A stretch of 64,000 nt of DNA from Heliorestis acidaminivorans. GTDB taxonomy: Bacteria; Bacillota; Desulfitobacteriia; Heliobacteriales; Heliobacteriaceae. This document shows, piece after piece, positions 48,938-57,628 of this stretch (position 1 is the first letter of the stretch; each line of letters starts with the position of its first letter). The DNA is taken from positions 1 through 64,000 of the forward strand of contig NZ_WBXO01000008.1 in NCBI RefSeq assembly GCF_008933955.1. The letters run 5' to 3'. The translations under genes and the position numbers were made by a program. The notes beneath the pieces are model-generated. The model was given only the letters and a program-made list of their open reading frames with translations, was not told where the DNA came from and searched no databases.

Positions 48938-51900
48938 TTATTTTTTATCATAACCAAAAATCCTGCGAATCGCTTTTACGTTTACACTTTTCGAAATACT
49001 GTCGTAGAGTAGCTCATCATTCTGAATCTCACCTTCAATAATGTCACCTATTTCATGAGTATCACCAGAACCATAAGCTATTTTAAATATATAGTTTGAA
49101 CTACCAGCAGTTTCTTCGTCTAACTCTCCATCGTTTTCTTTAAAAGTAAGTTTTAATGTTCTTGATTTACCACTCTCATATAGACTCTTATCGGCTTTTT
49201 CTTCTTTCGGTTTTAAGTAATTTTTGAATTCTCCTAAGTAGTCTCCCTCGCCTATATATTTTGCCAATGAGAAAAGTTTTTGTCCTAATTGTGCCGTGAC
49301 CATGCCTTTTGACAATTTATTCTCTTCTTCTGATTTGATTTCTTTGTGGAATTTAATGAGTTTTACAGATACTTCACGTAGTATTTCAATAATCTTGAAT
49401 AATTCAACGTTAATATCTACTCGCCATCCATCTTTTTTGTCGCTTATTGCTTCGAAAGAGGCGTTACCAATAGTGCTAGCAAGACTGAGGGTTCTATTAT
49501 TAATGGCACTACCCATCTGTTCCTGCATTTTTTCTTGACGACTTCGTACTTTTCCGAATTGACTATTTTTTGCTTTTTCTACGTCTGTAGCTGTAATTTT
49601 CATTCCGCTTGTAAGGGAAGCTTTTGCTTCTAAGGCTAATTCTGGTGCAAAAGATAGCCCTGAGCCAACTTTAGCACTACTATTTGCCCCAAAACCCCCA
49701 CCGGTTTCTACATAATGTTCTTCAATGTCTTTTTCTATAGCCTTAAGTTCTTTCTCTTTTAGCTCAATTTCAGTCGTTAGATGGTTAATATCTTTCTTGC
49801 TACCTTTGCTTGTTCTAGCATCTTTCAGTTGCTTTATTTCTTCTACCAGCTGTGTTTTTTTCTCCAAGTAGGGTGCGAAGATATCTCTTTCAATTGTTGC
49901 CGCCATTTCCTCAGATCTTAAGTACCCTAGTGAGCCTGAGCTTCCTCCGAAAGCATAGTTCGTGGCTTCAGCAGGTAAGATTCTTGAGGAGCGAAAACGT
50001 TGGTATAGTCCATACTTCATAAGTTCTAGCATCTGTTGACTATTATCACCTTGCGCCTCTAGATATCCTCCAATTTTTGCTCCGACGATAAATTGACCTA
50101 TAGAACTTGGGCCGACTTTTGCCCCTCCTACGAGATCTACTTCTAGACTACCTCTCAATAAGTTTGACTTTTTGCCGATGCCTCTTTCTGCTGATAGTGC
50201 CATTTCTCCACCAAGATAGCCGACCCCTGATGGCTCGCAGGGCACATGGGCTTTTAACGTCAATGATGCCGCTGAACCTGCTTCTGGCAAATTTTCATCT
50301 ATTTTTGATTTTAATAATTTGAATGTTTTGGATAAATCTTCTGTACTCTCTGTTTCTAGTTCTATCTTTTTTACACCAATATCGAGAACTTCATCGTCTT
50401 TTTTATCCATGTCTCGACTATTAATTGTTTCTTCAAACTTTTCTTTTTGGATAAGCAAGTCGGCTTTAAGGCTTTCTAGTGCTTCTATTCTTGATTGCTG
50501 TGTTGCTTCGTGTTTATGGTAATCACAATAGGAGTCAATGTATTTTGTTAGTTCATTAACATAAAAAAGCAATGCCTGAGCGTTTTGCTCTTCACCTTTT
50601 TGGTTTTTCACTTCAAGATATTGCTTGTACAAGTTGTCAATATTTCGAAGACCGGCACCACGAATTCCGAATGTTTTACTAGTTGCGTCTTTGTATTTAT
50701 CGAACTCTTTTTGTGAGTTTTCATCAAGTATTCCAGTTTGAAGGCCTCTGGCATAAATTTCATTGATTAGGTTTTTCTTTTCTTCTTCACTTAACTTCTT
50801 GTGTCCATGAGCATACAATTTCCACTCTAATAGCAGTTCTTTTGCACGACTATCTAAGAGCCGATCTTCTACACTCTGTTCACTATCTTTTTTCCCAAAT
50901 TTAGTTTGGTCATCTATTACTTCTCCATTGTCACTTGCTAAAAAGTCCTCGCCACCACTGTTTGCTTGCCCTATTCTTAGGACTTCTTCAAATCTATTCT
51001 TTTGTTCCTGTAAGCTTTCTTTGAGATTTAATAAGCCGTTTATTCTACTAGCTTGCGAATGATCCGAAGCATGCTTATTACACCATTGGTCAATGTATTG
51101 AGTTATTTCATTAATATATTTGACTAATTCTTGTACATTTATCTGCCCATCATTATAGTACTTAACTTCTAAGTATTTTTCATATAAAGTGTCGATATTC
51201 TGAAGTCCTTTACCACGTCTACCAGCAAATTTACTAGACTCTTCTTTATACTTTTTAAGTTCCTTTTCATAACCTTCGCCGATAATTTCCACCCAGAATT
51301 CAGTGGCATTAATGGTATCATACTCAACAAGTCCAGCCTCTGCAGATAAGCCTGTTGCATTAAATCCATCTTGTTGTTGCAACTGATTAAAAGCCCCTTG
51401 ATGTTCTGTTGTATTATAAAATTGACCGTAATTGTTAGGCTGTACCTGATAGTTTTGCTGTACCTGATAGTTTTGCTGTACGTAATAATTGGGTTGTACG
51501 TAATTATGTGGCATGTAGTTATACTGCATATAATTATAGGGCATGTAATTGTTACCTTGGAATTGATTGGGATCTATCCCGTAATAACTAGGATCTTGAG
51601 CATAGTTGTAATTATAGGGTTGGGAATAATCGTAGCCATAGCCGGCATTGTTGTAGTCATAATCTTCATTTCTGTTATCGTCATATTCATTGTCATTTAC
51701 TTGATCAAGTTCTGTTTCAGTTTTTGAATCTGCTCCAATGCTATTAATGTCCTGATCATTTTGTTCGACTGTAGTAGCTTTGGAAAGTTCTTCTCGATAC
51801 CTATCTTTATGAAGAAGCAAGAGATCCTTTTGTTTTTCTAACTCATTTATTCTAAAAGGTCTATGTAAATTGTTCGCACACCATAAGTCTATATGTTCAA

Positions 51901-52465
51901 TGATTTCGTCAATATAATTAATTAATTCAAGGTTGTCCTTTTGATTTTCCTGGTTTCTAAGCTCCCGATATTGCTTGTACATATCTTCGATAGTTTTCAG
52001 ACTAGTACCGCTTTGCTTATCTACTTTTTTACTAGATGGACTACTTTGTTCTACACCATTCACGGCTAGCTCTTTCCATTGTTGTAACATGTCGCCTTCT
52101 GGGTTATTACTGTTACCACTTTCTATACGTTGCATTACTCGATCATTTATATTTTGGTTACTTTCTTTAACTTCTTCTGTTGGACTCTCTTCGATCGTAG
52201 GCAGGTTTTCTAGATCCTCTTCTGCTTGTAGTCGCTCATTCTCATGCTCTTGATCTTGCTCTTGCTCATCTTCTAATTGTTGGATAAGTTGAAGCGTTGC
52301 TCCGTTGCCAATCGCTTGTTGTAATTCTAGGATTTGCTCTGAGCTAAGTAGATCGGAGCTCATTCTTTCTTGAGAGAAACCTAGAGTTTTGCTTTTACTT
52401 TTACCAAAAGCATCTATGGCTTTTGTAGTGCTTAGCTCTTTTTGTATGAGTTCTCTATCTCCCAT
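48938..52465 (-). CDS. Large eCIS effector-like protein with loading-motif N-terminus and triple repeat
   Basis: An 1175-aa protein; ATG 52465 chosen because AGGGAGGG precedes it (an ATG at 52507 has no site). Near residues 44-66, LSSEQILELQQAIGNGATLQ matches the LQxxIGNxAxxxLL motif at the N-terminus of many eCIS cargo proteins. Three ~85-residue helical repeats follow (about 150-235, 425-515, 590-680), each with GLxNIDxLYxxYLEVK and YIDxWCxxH. A tyrosine/asparagine/glutamine-rich linker separates repeats 1 and 2 (YNYMQYNYMPHNY). The last ~430 residues contain GGYLEAQGDNSQQM ... YGLYQRFR and YVETGGGFGANSS, a C-terminal pattern I associate with eCIS cargo. No DUF4157 protease motif. First gene of the operon. 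Confidence 0.7.
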   Translation of the reverse strand: MGDRELIQKELSTTKAIDAFGKSKSKTLGFSQERMSSDLLSSEQILELQQAIGNGATLQLIQQLEDEQEQDQEHENERLQAEEDLENLPTIEESPTEEVKESNQNINDRVMQRIESGNSNNPEGDMLQQWKELAVNGVEQSSPSSKKVDKQSGTSLKTIEDMYKQYRELRNQENQKDNLELINYIDEIIEHIDLWCANNLHRPFRINELEKQKDLLLLHKDRYREELSKATTVEQNDQDINSIGADSKTETELDQVNDNEYDDNRNEDYDYNNAGYGYDYSQPYNYNYAQDPSYYGIDPNQFQGNNYMPYNYMQYNYMPHNYVQPNYYVQQNYQVQQNYQVQPNNYGQFYNTTEHQGAFNQLQQQDGFNATGLSAEAGLVEYDTINATEFWVEIIGEGYEKELKKYKEESSKFAGRRGKGLQNIDTLYEKYLEVKYYNDGQINVQELVKYINEITQYIDQWCNKHASDHSQASRINGLLNLKESLQEQKNRFEEVLRIGQANSGGEDFLASDNGEVIDDQTKFGKKDSEQSVEDRLLDSRAKELLLEWKLYAHGHKKLSEEEKKNLINEIYARGLQTGILDENSQKEFDKYKDATSKTFGIRGAGLRNIDNLYKQYLEVKNQKGEEQNAQALLFYVNELTKYIDSYCDYHKHEATQQSRIEALESLKADLLIQKEKFEETINSRDMDKKDDEVLDIGVKKIELETESTEDLSKTFKLLKSKIDENLPEAGSAASLTLKAHVPCEPSGVGYLGGEMALSAERGIGKKSNLLRGSLEVDLVGGAKVGPSSIGQFIVGAKIGGYLEAQGDNSQQMLELMKYGLYQRFRSSRILPAEATNYAFGGSSGSLGYLRSEEMAATIERDIFAPYLEKKTQLVEEIKQLKDARTSKGSKKDINHLTTEIELKEKELKAIEKDIEEHYVETGGGFGANSSAKVGSGLSFAPELALEAKASLTSGMKITATDVEKAKNSQFGKVRSRQEKMQEQMGSAINNRTLSLASTIGNASFEAISDKKDGWRVDINVELFKIIEILREVSVKLIKFHKEIKSEEENKLSKGMVTAQLGQKLFSLAKYIGEGDYLGEFKNYLKPKEEKADKSLYESGKSRTLKLTFKENDGELDEETAGSSNYIFKIAYGSGDTHEIGDIIEGEIQNDELLYDSISKSVNVKAIRRIFGYDKK

Positions 52466-52599
52466 GCACCTATCCCTCCCTAAGACATGTGGTCGAGAAA
52501 GCTCCATAAGTCACAAGGCTTTTTTCTTTAGCCTAAGTATTGTTAATGTATCTGATTTTCTATTCTAAGCTTTCAAAAGGTAATTTTATCTTATTAGAT

Positions 52600-52608
52600 A
52601 TTATACCA
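52600..52608 (-). promoter_or_regulatory. Extended -10 promoter of the eCIS operon
   Basis: On the minus strand TGGTATAAT, a perfect -10 box with the TG extension, about 135 bases before the chosen start codon. The -35 region is weak, which is usual for extended -10 promoters and leaves room for an activator. Confidence 0.6.
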
Positions 52609-52766
52609 TCGGAAAATTATTAGAACTGTCGAATCTTGCAAAATGACGGGTTGTTTTTCTAATCTTTCAACAATTTCTGACTTTATCTACTTCTTCTCTC
52701 TTTAATGAGCCTCTGCAAAAGGCTTATTAATACTTTAGAAAAAGAGGAATCTCGGAGAAAAATGCA

Positions 52767-52816
52767 GAAAAGCCGTCTCATGTAGATCAGATTGATTACA
52801 TCGAGAGGGCTTTTTT
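52767..52816 (+). terminator. Leader hairpin/attenuator before the cyclase gene
   Basis: AAAAGCC-g-TCTC-ATGTA...TACAT-c-GAGA-g-GGCTTTTTT: a ~15-pair stem with two bulges and a T-run, located 50 bases before the cyclase start. A second inverted repeat (TTAATgAGCCT / AGGCTtATTAA, 52701-52731) lies just before. No plus-strand gene precedes them, so they may attenuate the cyclase transcript. Confidence 0.55.
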
Positions 52817-52864
52817 AGTGAGTAGATTTTTGGTGAATAGAATTTTGCTAGGGAGGGAGTTAGG

Positions 52865-54505
52865 ATGAAAAAAAGAGAAAGTTTTTGTATTTCCTTAGAA
52901 GTTGGCATTGCTACAGCTTTTATTACTTTGGTATTAGTAACATCCATTTCTCTGAGCATAATTATATCATCATCAGTTAAGCAGACAATGCGGGAAGATT
53001 TACAGAAACAGCTACACAATGTTGTGTCTGTTGGTTCTTTATTAATTCAAGGTGATGAATTTGAATTGCTGGTCCATGAGAGTCAAGTTAATAGCCCTGA
53101 ATATCTTGCTATTCAAAAAAAGCTACAAGAAATAAGGGATAGTTCTTTGGATATTCGTTATCTCTATACAATGCGCCTTACTTCTGAAGAGAAGCTAGCA
53201 TTCATTGTTGATGCCGAAGATACTCCTGGGGAAATGAGTCTAATAGGAGAAGAGTATGATAGCCCCACAGATTTATTGAGAGAGATCTTCGCTAACCCTA
53301 CGGGAAGTTATGTGGAAAATACCTTCCACAGCGATCAGTGGGGAACTTGGATTTCTGGCTATGCCCCTATATTTAATTCAAGTGGTCAAATGGTAGCCAT
53401 ACTCGGAGCTGATATGTCTGCACAAAAAGTCGTAGAGTATGAACGAAGCATGTTAGTCCTTATCTTTTTGACAAGCGCCGTAGTGAGCATTATTGTCAGC
53501 CTTATTGGTATGCAGTTTTCTAATCGAATAACGAAGCCACTGAAACTTCTAGAAGAAGATCTAAATAGAATTCGTCGTTTGGAATTAGATACAAATTTGC
53601 AGTTGCATACGATCTTCAAGGAAGTGAGGAGCGTTCATTCTTCTGTAAACAATATGAAAAAAGGACTACGCTCTTTTAAGAAATATGTACCGGCAAGTTT
53701 AGTTCGCCAATTAATAGATCTTGAAAAAGAAGCTACCTTAGCTATGGAACGGAAAGAACTAACGGTCTTTTTTTCTGATATCGCTGATTTTACAACTATT
53801 TCAGAAAAAACACCTCTTGATAAATTAGGTAATACTATGGTTACTTATCTAACTAATTTGACGCAAATCATCCATAAACAAGAAGGTACGATTGATAAGT
53901 ATATTGGCGATTCTATTATGGCTTTTTGGGGTGCTCCTCTTGAGGTGAAAAACCATGCTTTACTCGCCTGCGAAGCGGCCTTAGAGTGCCAGCAATTTTT
54001 ACAAGACTTTAATGCAGAAATGAGCTCTCGAGGTGAAGATGTCTTTGTTACACGTATAGGCATACATACAGGCGAGATCTTAGTTGGTAATATAGGAGCG
54101 GAAGATCGCTTAAATTACACTGTGATTGGTGACCCAGCCAATGTAGCCAGCCGTTTGGAAGGGTTGAATAAACATTACGGGACTCTCATTCTTATCAGTG
54201 AAGTAACACAAGCCAAAGTAAAAGATGTCATGTTGACTCGCATCGTCGATAAAGCTGTTGTTAAAGGTAGAAATACTGGTTTGGTTATTTATGAGCTTGT
54301 AGACAGATTAGATAGAGCATCAAGGGAAGTTCTAGAATTTAGCGAAACTTATAACCAAGGGATGGAGCATTATTTTAACCATAGATGGTCTTTAGCTTTG
54401 GAGCATTTTTATATTTGTCAATCTCTAAATGAAGCTGACCCTCTTGTGCAGGCTATGATCGAGCGTTGCCAAGGTCTTTTAGAAGCGGCATCAGATCAAG
54501 CTTAA
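52865..54505 (+). CDS. Membrane-bound class III adenylate/guanylate cyclase with HAMP
   Basis: A 546-aa sensor enzyme. Membrane segments near 12-35 and 193-216 enclose a Cache-like extracytoplasmic domain (LLIQGDEFELLVHES, LDIRYLYTMRL, GTWISGYAPIFNSSGQMVAI). HAMP (about 216-268) and a short linker lead to the cyclase domain (about 295-480). The metal aspartates are kept: D305 in FFSDIADFTT and D349 in YIGDSIMAFWGAP, followed by TRIGIHTGEILVGNIG and DPANVASRLEGLN. Likely product cAMP or cGMP. It is divergent from the eCIS operon, whose own membrane cyclase homologue has lost these residues. Confidence 0.9.
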   Translation: MKKRESFCISLEVGIATAFITLVLVTSISLSIIISSSVKQTMREDLQKQLHNVVSVGSLLIQGDEFELLVHESQVNSPEYLAIQKKLQEIRDSSLDIRYLYTMRLTSEEKLAFIVDAEDTPGEMSLIGEEYDSPTDLLREIFANPTGSYVENTFHSDQWGTWISGYAPIFNSSGQMVAILGADMSAQKVVEYERSMLVLIFLTSAVVSIIVSLIGMQFSNRITKPLKLLEEDLNRIRRLELDTNLQLHTIFKEVRSVHSSVNNMKKGLRSFKKYVPASLVRQLIDLEKEATLAMERKELTVFFSDIADFTTISEKTPLDKLGNTMVTYLTNLTQIIHKQEGTIDKYIGDSIMAFWGAPLEVKNHALLACEAALECQQFLQDFNAEMSSRGEDVFVTRIGIHTGEILVGNIGAEDRLNYTVIGDPANVASRLEGLNKHYGTLILISEVTQAKVKDVMLTRIVDKAVVKGRNTGLVIYELVDRLDRASREVLEFSETYNQGMEHYFNHRWSLALEHFYICQSLNEADPLVQAMIERCQGLLEAASDQA

Positions 54506-54561
54506 ATCGCTGAAGTTCCTTCGTCTATATGCTGTCTAGGCTTCGAGATCGCTTTAGCCGA

Positions 54562-55725
54562 TTATATTTGAAAAAACTCTTGAACATTTTTAAGTTCTTT
54601 AACTATTTTTATACCTTGGGGGCAGTGACTTTCGCATTTTTCACAAGCTTTACAATTAACAGCTCGGTGTTCAGGCTTTACCCAGGCACTGTATAGCTTT
54701 CTGTGCTCTTCTTTTGTATCGGCTTTGCCAAACCTGAAGTAATCATTATAGCGAGCAAAGTTAACGGGAATGTTGACGCCGTAGGGACAGGGCATGCAGT
54801 ATCCACAGTTTGTACAGTCTACTTTTACACGAGCTTTGTAAGCATGCTTTACCTGCTCGATAATGTTTAATTCTTTTGCAGAAAGTGAGTTGGCCTGACC
54901 AGCTTGGGCTATTTTGATATTTTCCAGAACTTGTTCCATTGTAGTCATGCCGCTTAAGACTACAGAAACTTCGGGATGGTTCCATACCCAACGTAAGGCC
55001 CACTCTGCAGGTCTTCGTTGACTGTCACCTTGATTAAAAGTTTGTAGTGCCTCATCAGGCAAGTTATTCACAAGCTTGCCACCGCGAAGTGGTTCCATAA
55101 TAGCTATGCCTAAGCCTTTACTCGCCGCATATTGTAGACCTTCCTTGCCAGCCTGATAGTTTTCGTCTAAGTAGTTGTATTGGATCAAGCAAAAGGACCA
55201 ATCATAGGCATCGACAATTTGCTTAAACAAATTCACTCGATCATGGAAGGAGAAGCCTGCGTATTTGATGCGGCCATCTTGAATAGCTTGATCAAGAAAT
55301 TGGCGGACACCTAAAGCCTCAAGCTTAGGCCAAGAAGTAGCATTCAAAGAATGAATGAGATAAAAGTCAATCTGCTTCGTACCTAGTCGTTCTAACTGTT
55401 CGTTTAGATACTTATCCATATCTTCTCTTGTTTTAATTAACCAGCTTGGAAGTTTCGTCGCTAGCTTAACGCGCTCTCTATAACCGTCTTTTAGGGCTTT
55501 GGCTAAAAAAGGTTCGCTTTCTCCTGCGCTAGCCATACCTGTGCCGTGGTAGGGGTAGGCTGTGTCAATATAGTTGACGCCTTGATCTATGGCGTGGCGA
55601 ATCATTTTGATTGCTTTTTCTTCATCAATTTGCGAAGGATCAGTACTCACTAGGGGTAGTCTCATGCATCCAAAGCCAAGTACGGAAACTTGTTCATTAG
55701 TTTTGCCAAAGTTGCGATACAACAA
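54562..55725 (-). CDS. Aldo/keto reductase with C-terminal 4Fe-4S ferredoxin-type domain
   Basis: A 387-aa protein from TTG 55725 (GGAGGA upstream). Residues 1-280 form the aldo/keto reductase barrel: VLGFGCMRLP, DTAYPYHG with the catalytic Asp-Tyr, LATKLPSW with the catalytic Lys, and IHSLNA with the catalytic His. The C-terminal ~100 residues bear clustered cysteines CTNCGYCMPCPYGVNI and CKACEKCESHCPQGIKI, enough for one or two iron-sulfur clusters. Such fused enzymes are common in anaerobes; substrate unknown. Convergent with the cyclase gene. Confidence 0.9.
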   Translation of the reverse strand: MLYRNFGKTNEQVSVLGFGCMRLPLVSTDPSQIDEEKAIKMIRHAIDQGVNYIDTAYPYHGTGMASAGESEPFLAKALKDGYRERVKLATKLPSWLIKTREDMDKYLNEQLERLGTKQIDFYLIHSLNATSWPKLEALGVRQFLDQAIQDGRIKYAGFSFHDRVNLFKQIVDAYDWSFCLIQYNYLDENYQAGKEGLQYAASKGLGIAIMEPLRGGKLVNNLPDEALQTFNQGDSQRRPAEWALRWVWNHPEVSVVLSGMTTMEQVLENIKIAQAGQANSLSAKELNIIEQVKHAYKARVKVDCTNCGYCMPCPYGVNIPVNFARYNDYFRFGKADTKEEHRKLYSAWVKPEHRAVNCKACEKCESHCPQGIKIVKELKNVQEFFQI

Positions 55726-55812
55726 TATAAAGTCCTCCTTAGTCTACAAATTAAGTAGCACCCTTACTCTTCTATTAAAGATTAAGGATGCCTTGCAAGC
55801 AATTATCTTTTT

Positions 55813-57288
55813 TCAAGTCCCACAAAAAGTCCGGTAAGGTTGCTCTGATTGTACAGGAGCTGTAAAGTACTCGTCTATTTCACAGCTGTGATCGTAGGGG
55901 TGCGCAAGAACTGCAAGTAGGCGCTCCATAATTCTGTAATCTTCTTCTTTTACGGCTGATTGAAGAGCTTCTTCAACAAGATGGTTACGAGGAATTACGG
56001 CAGGGTTGCTCTTTTTCATTAGCTCTTCTATGGCTTCTCTAGATTCTTTTTGCTTGCTTAAACGTGCTTGCCATTGTTCATGCCACTGTTTAAATTCAAC
56101 TGCTTCAAAAAGGGCTTTATCTTCTAGTCTGTCATTCGTTAGGGCACGGAAAGTGTTGGTGTAGTCAGCATGATACTTTTCCATGATGCGCAAAAGTTCA
56201 TTTATGAGCGATTCATCTTGGTGATCTATCTTAAAGATTCCTAGCTTGGCCCCCATTCCCTTGAGCCAATGGTGGTGGTACAAGGTAGTAAATTCTTCAA
56301 TAGCGCGCTGGGCTAGTTCGATTGCTTTTTGCTCTTGCTCATCTATTAAGGGAAGCAGAGTTTCGGCAAATCTTGCCAGATTCCAGGCGCCAATAGTCGG
56401 TTGATTACCGTAGGCATAGCGACCCTGACGGTCAATAGAGCTAAATACAGTCGCTGGATCATAGTTATCCATAAAAGCGCAGGGACCATAATCAATAGTT
56501 TCACCGCTAAGGGTCATATTATCAGTGTTCATGACACCGTGAACGAAGCCAACTAACTGCCATTTGGCAATTTGCTGAGCTTGACGCTTGGACACTTCCT
56601 TAAGTAAGTAGAGATATTCGTTCTCTTCATCCTTGTAGTTGGGGAAGTGTCTATCCAAAGTGTAATCAGCTAGGGCTTGAATTTCTTCCATAGTTCCCCA
56701 GTTGGCAACATATTGAAAGGTTCCCACGCGCAGATGACTTTCTGCCACCCGTGTTAGAATTGCACCTGCTTGTATCGTTTCGCGGACTACTGATTCGCCT
56801 GTTGTAACGACAGCTAGGCTACGGGTCGTCGCAATGCCTAAGGCATGCATAGCTTCGCTGATAATATATTCTCGTAGCATAGGACCTAGAGCGGCTCGAC
56901 CGTCGCCGCCGCGGGAGTAGGGTGTTCTCCCTGAACCTTTGAGTTGAATATCGAAACGCTTTCCCTCTGCTGTGAGCTGTTCGCCCAGCAAATGAGCCCG
57001 TCCGTCGCCTAGCATCGTAAAATGGCCAAATTGATGGCCTGCGTAAGCCTGCGCAAGGGGCATTGAGCCTTCGGGAATGTCGTTACCAGCAAAAATTGCC
57101 AAGCCATCATTGCTTTGCAGTTTCTCTGCCTCTAAGCCTAAGGCTGTTGCTAAGGGCTGATTAAAACAGATCAGTTTTGGCGCCTCTACGGGAGTTGGTT
57201 TAAGCAGGCTATATAATTTATCAGGCAAACGGGCATAACTGTTGTCTAAGTTCCAACCTTGTTTTGTTTTTACTTTTATCGTTGTCAT
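55813..57288 (-). CDS. selO: Protein adenylyltransferase SelO (YdiU)
   Basis: A 491-aa pseudokinase-fold enzyme that AMPylates proteins on Ser/Thr/Tyr and is linked to redox stress. Visible motifs: [40 protein letters not shown] (around 116-134, flipped-ATP binding lysine and arginines), GESVVRE, and [20 protein letters not shown] (catalytic Asn/Asp region near 250). A cysteine lies three residues from the end (TFCGT), as in the redox-active C-terminus of many members. Length matches YdiU. Its leader contains a minus-strand terminator-like hairpin at 57424-57455. Confidence 0.95.
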   Translation of the reverse strand: MTTIKVKTKQGWNLDNSYARLPDKLYSLLKPTPVEAPKLICFNQPLATALGLEAEKLQSNDGLAIFAGNDIPEGSMPLAQAYAGHQFGHFTMLGDGRAHLLGEQLTAEGKRFDIQLKGSGRTPYSRGGDGRAALGPMLREYIISEAMHALGIATTRSLAVVTTGESVVRETIQAGAILTRVAESHLRVGTFQYVANWGTMEEIQALADYTLDRHFPNYKDEENEYLYLLKEVSKRQAQQIAKWQLVGFVHGVMNTDNMTLSGETIDYGPCAFMDNYDPATVFSSIDRQGRYAYGNQPTIGAWNLARFAETLLPLIDEQEQKAIELAQRAIEEFTTLYHHHWLKGMGAKLGIFKIDHQDESLINELLRIMEKYHADYTNTFRALTNDRLEDKALFEAVEFKQWHEQWQARLSKQKESREAIEELMKKSNPAVIPRNHLVEEALQSAVKEEDYRIMERLLAVLAHPYDHSCEIDEYFTAPVQSEQPYRTFCGT

Positions 57289-57418
57289 TGTTTTTCCTTT
57301 TTTAACCTTGTTATTGCCTCTTACATACCCTTACTTATTCTCTTTTCTGGTCCTTCTTATTCCTGAAAGAACGCTTTCTCTTCATTCCTTTGTTTTGCCT
57401 TTATCGTTTTGGGCATAT

Positions 57419-57455
57419 AAAAAAACAGCCCTACAATCATTCTTGTAGCCCTGTT
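57419..57455 (-). terminator. Terminator-like hairpin in the selO leader
   Basis: On the minus strand AACAGGGCTACAA / TTGTAGGGCTGTT (one GG/GG mismatch, 6-base loop) followed by TTTTTTT. No minus-strand gene lies directly upstream, so it may attenuate selO or stop antisense transcription of the ABC genes. Confidence 0.55.
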
Positions 57456-57628
57456 ATAAAAAAGGCGACACATTCTTATGAAAGAACTACAAAGGATTGA
57501 GTAGCTTTTCCGTAAGGTCTGTGAATAATTATACCATGGAGTGGAAAGATTGGCGAGAACTAATTTGCTTTATAAGCAAAGCTATTAATAGATTACGAAA
57601 GCTACAGCTAACGAAAAGAGGATTATCT

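Noticed and set aside
14540-52465. The block could be a prophage or a phage-tail-like bacteriocin
   Set aside because: No capsid, portal, terminase, integrase, holin or endolysin genes; AAA+ ATPase, DUF4255, DUF4280 PAAR and the two large gpJ-type proteins are eCIS markers.
14540-52465. Type VI secretion system
   Set aside because: No TssB/TssC split sheath, no TssJLM membrane complex, no ClpV; sheath is a single 573-aa protein and hub and spike are separate genes.
57497-57628. N-terminal extension of the first ABC subunit
   Set aside because: The upstream 44 codons are not membrane-transporter-like and lack a ribosome site at their start; ATG 57629 has a good one directly before the first membrane helix.
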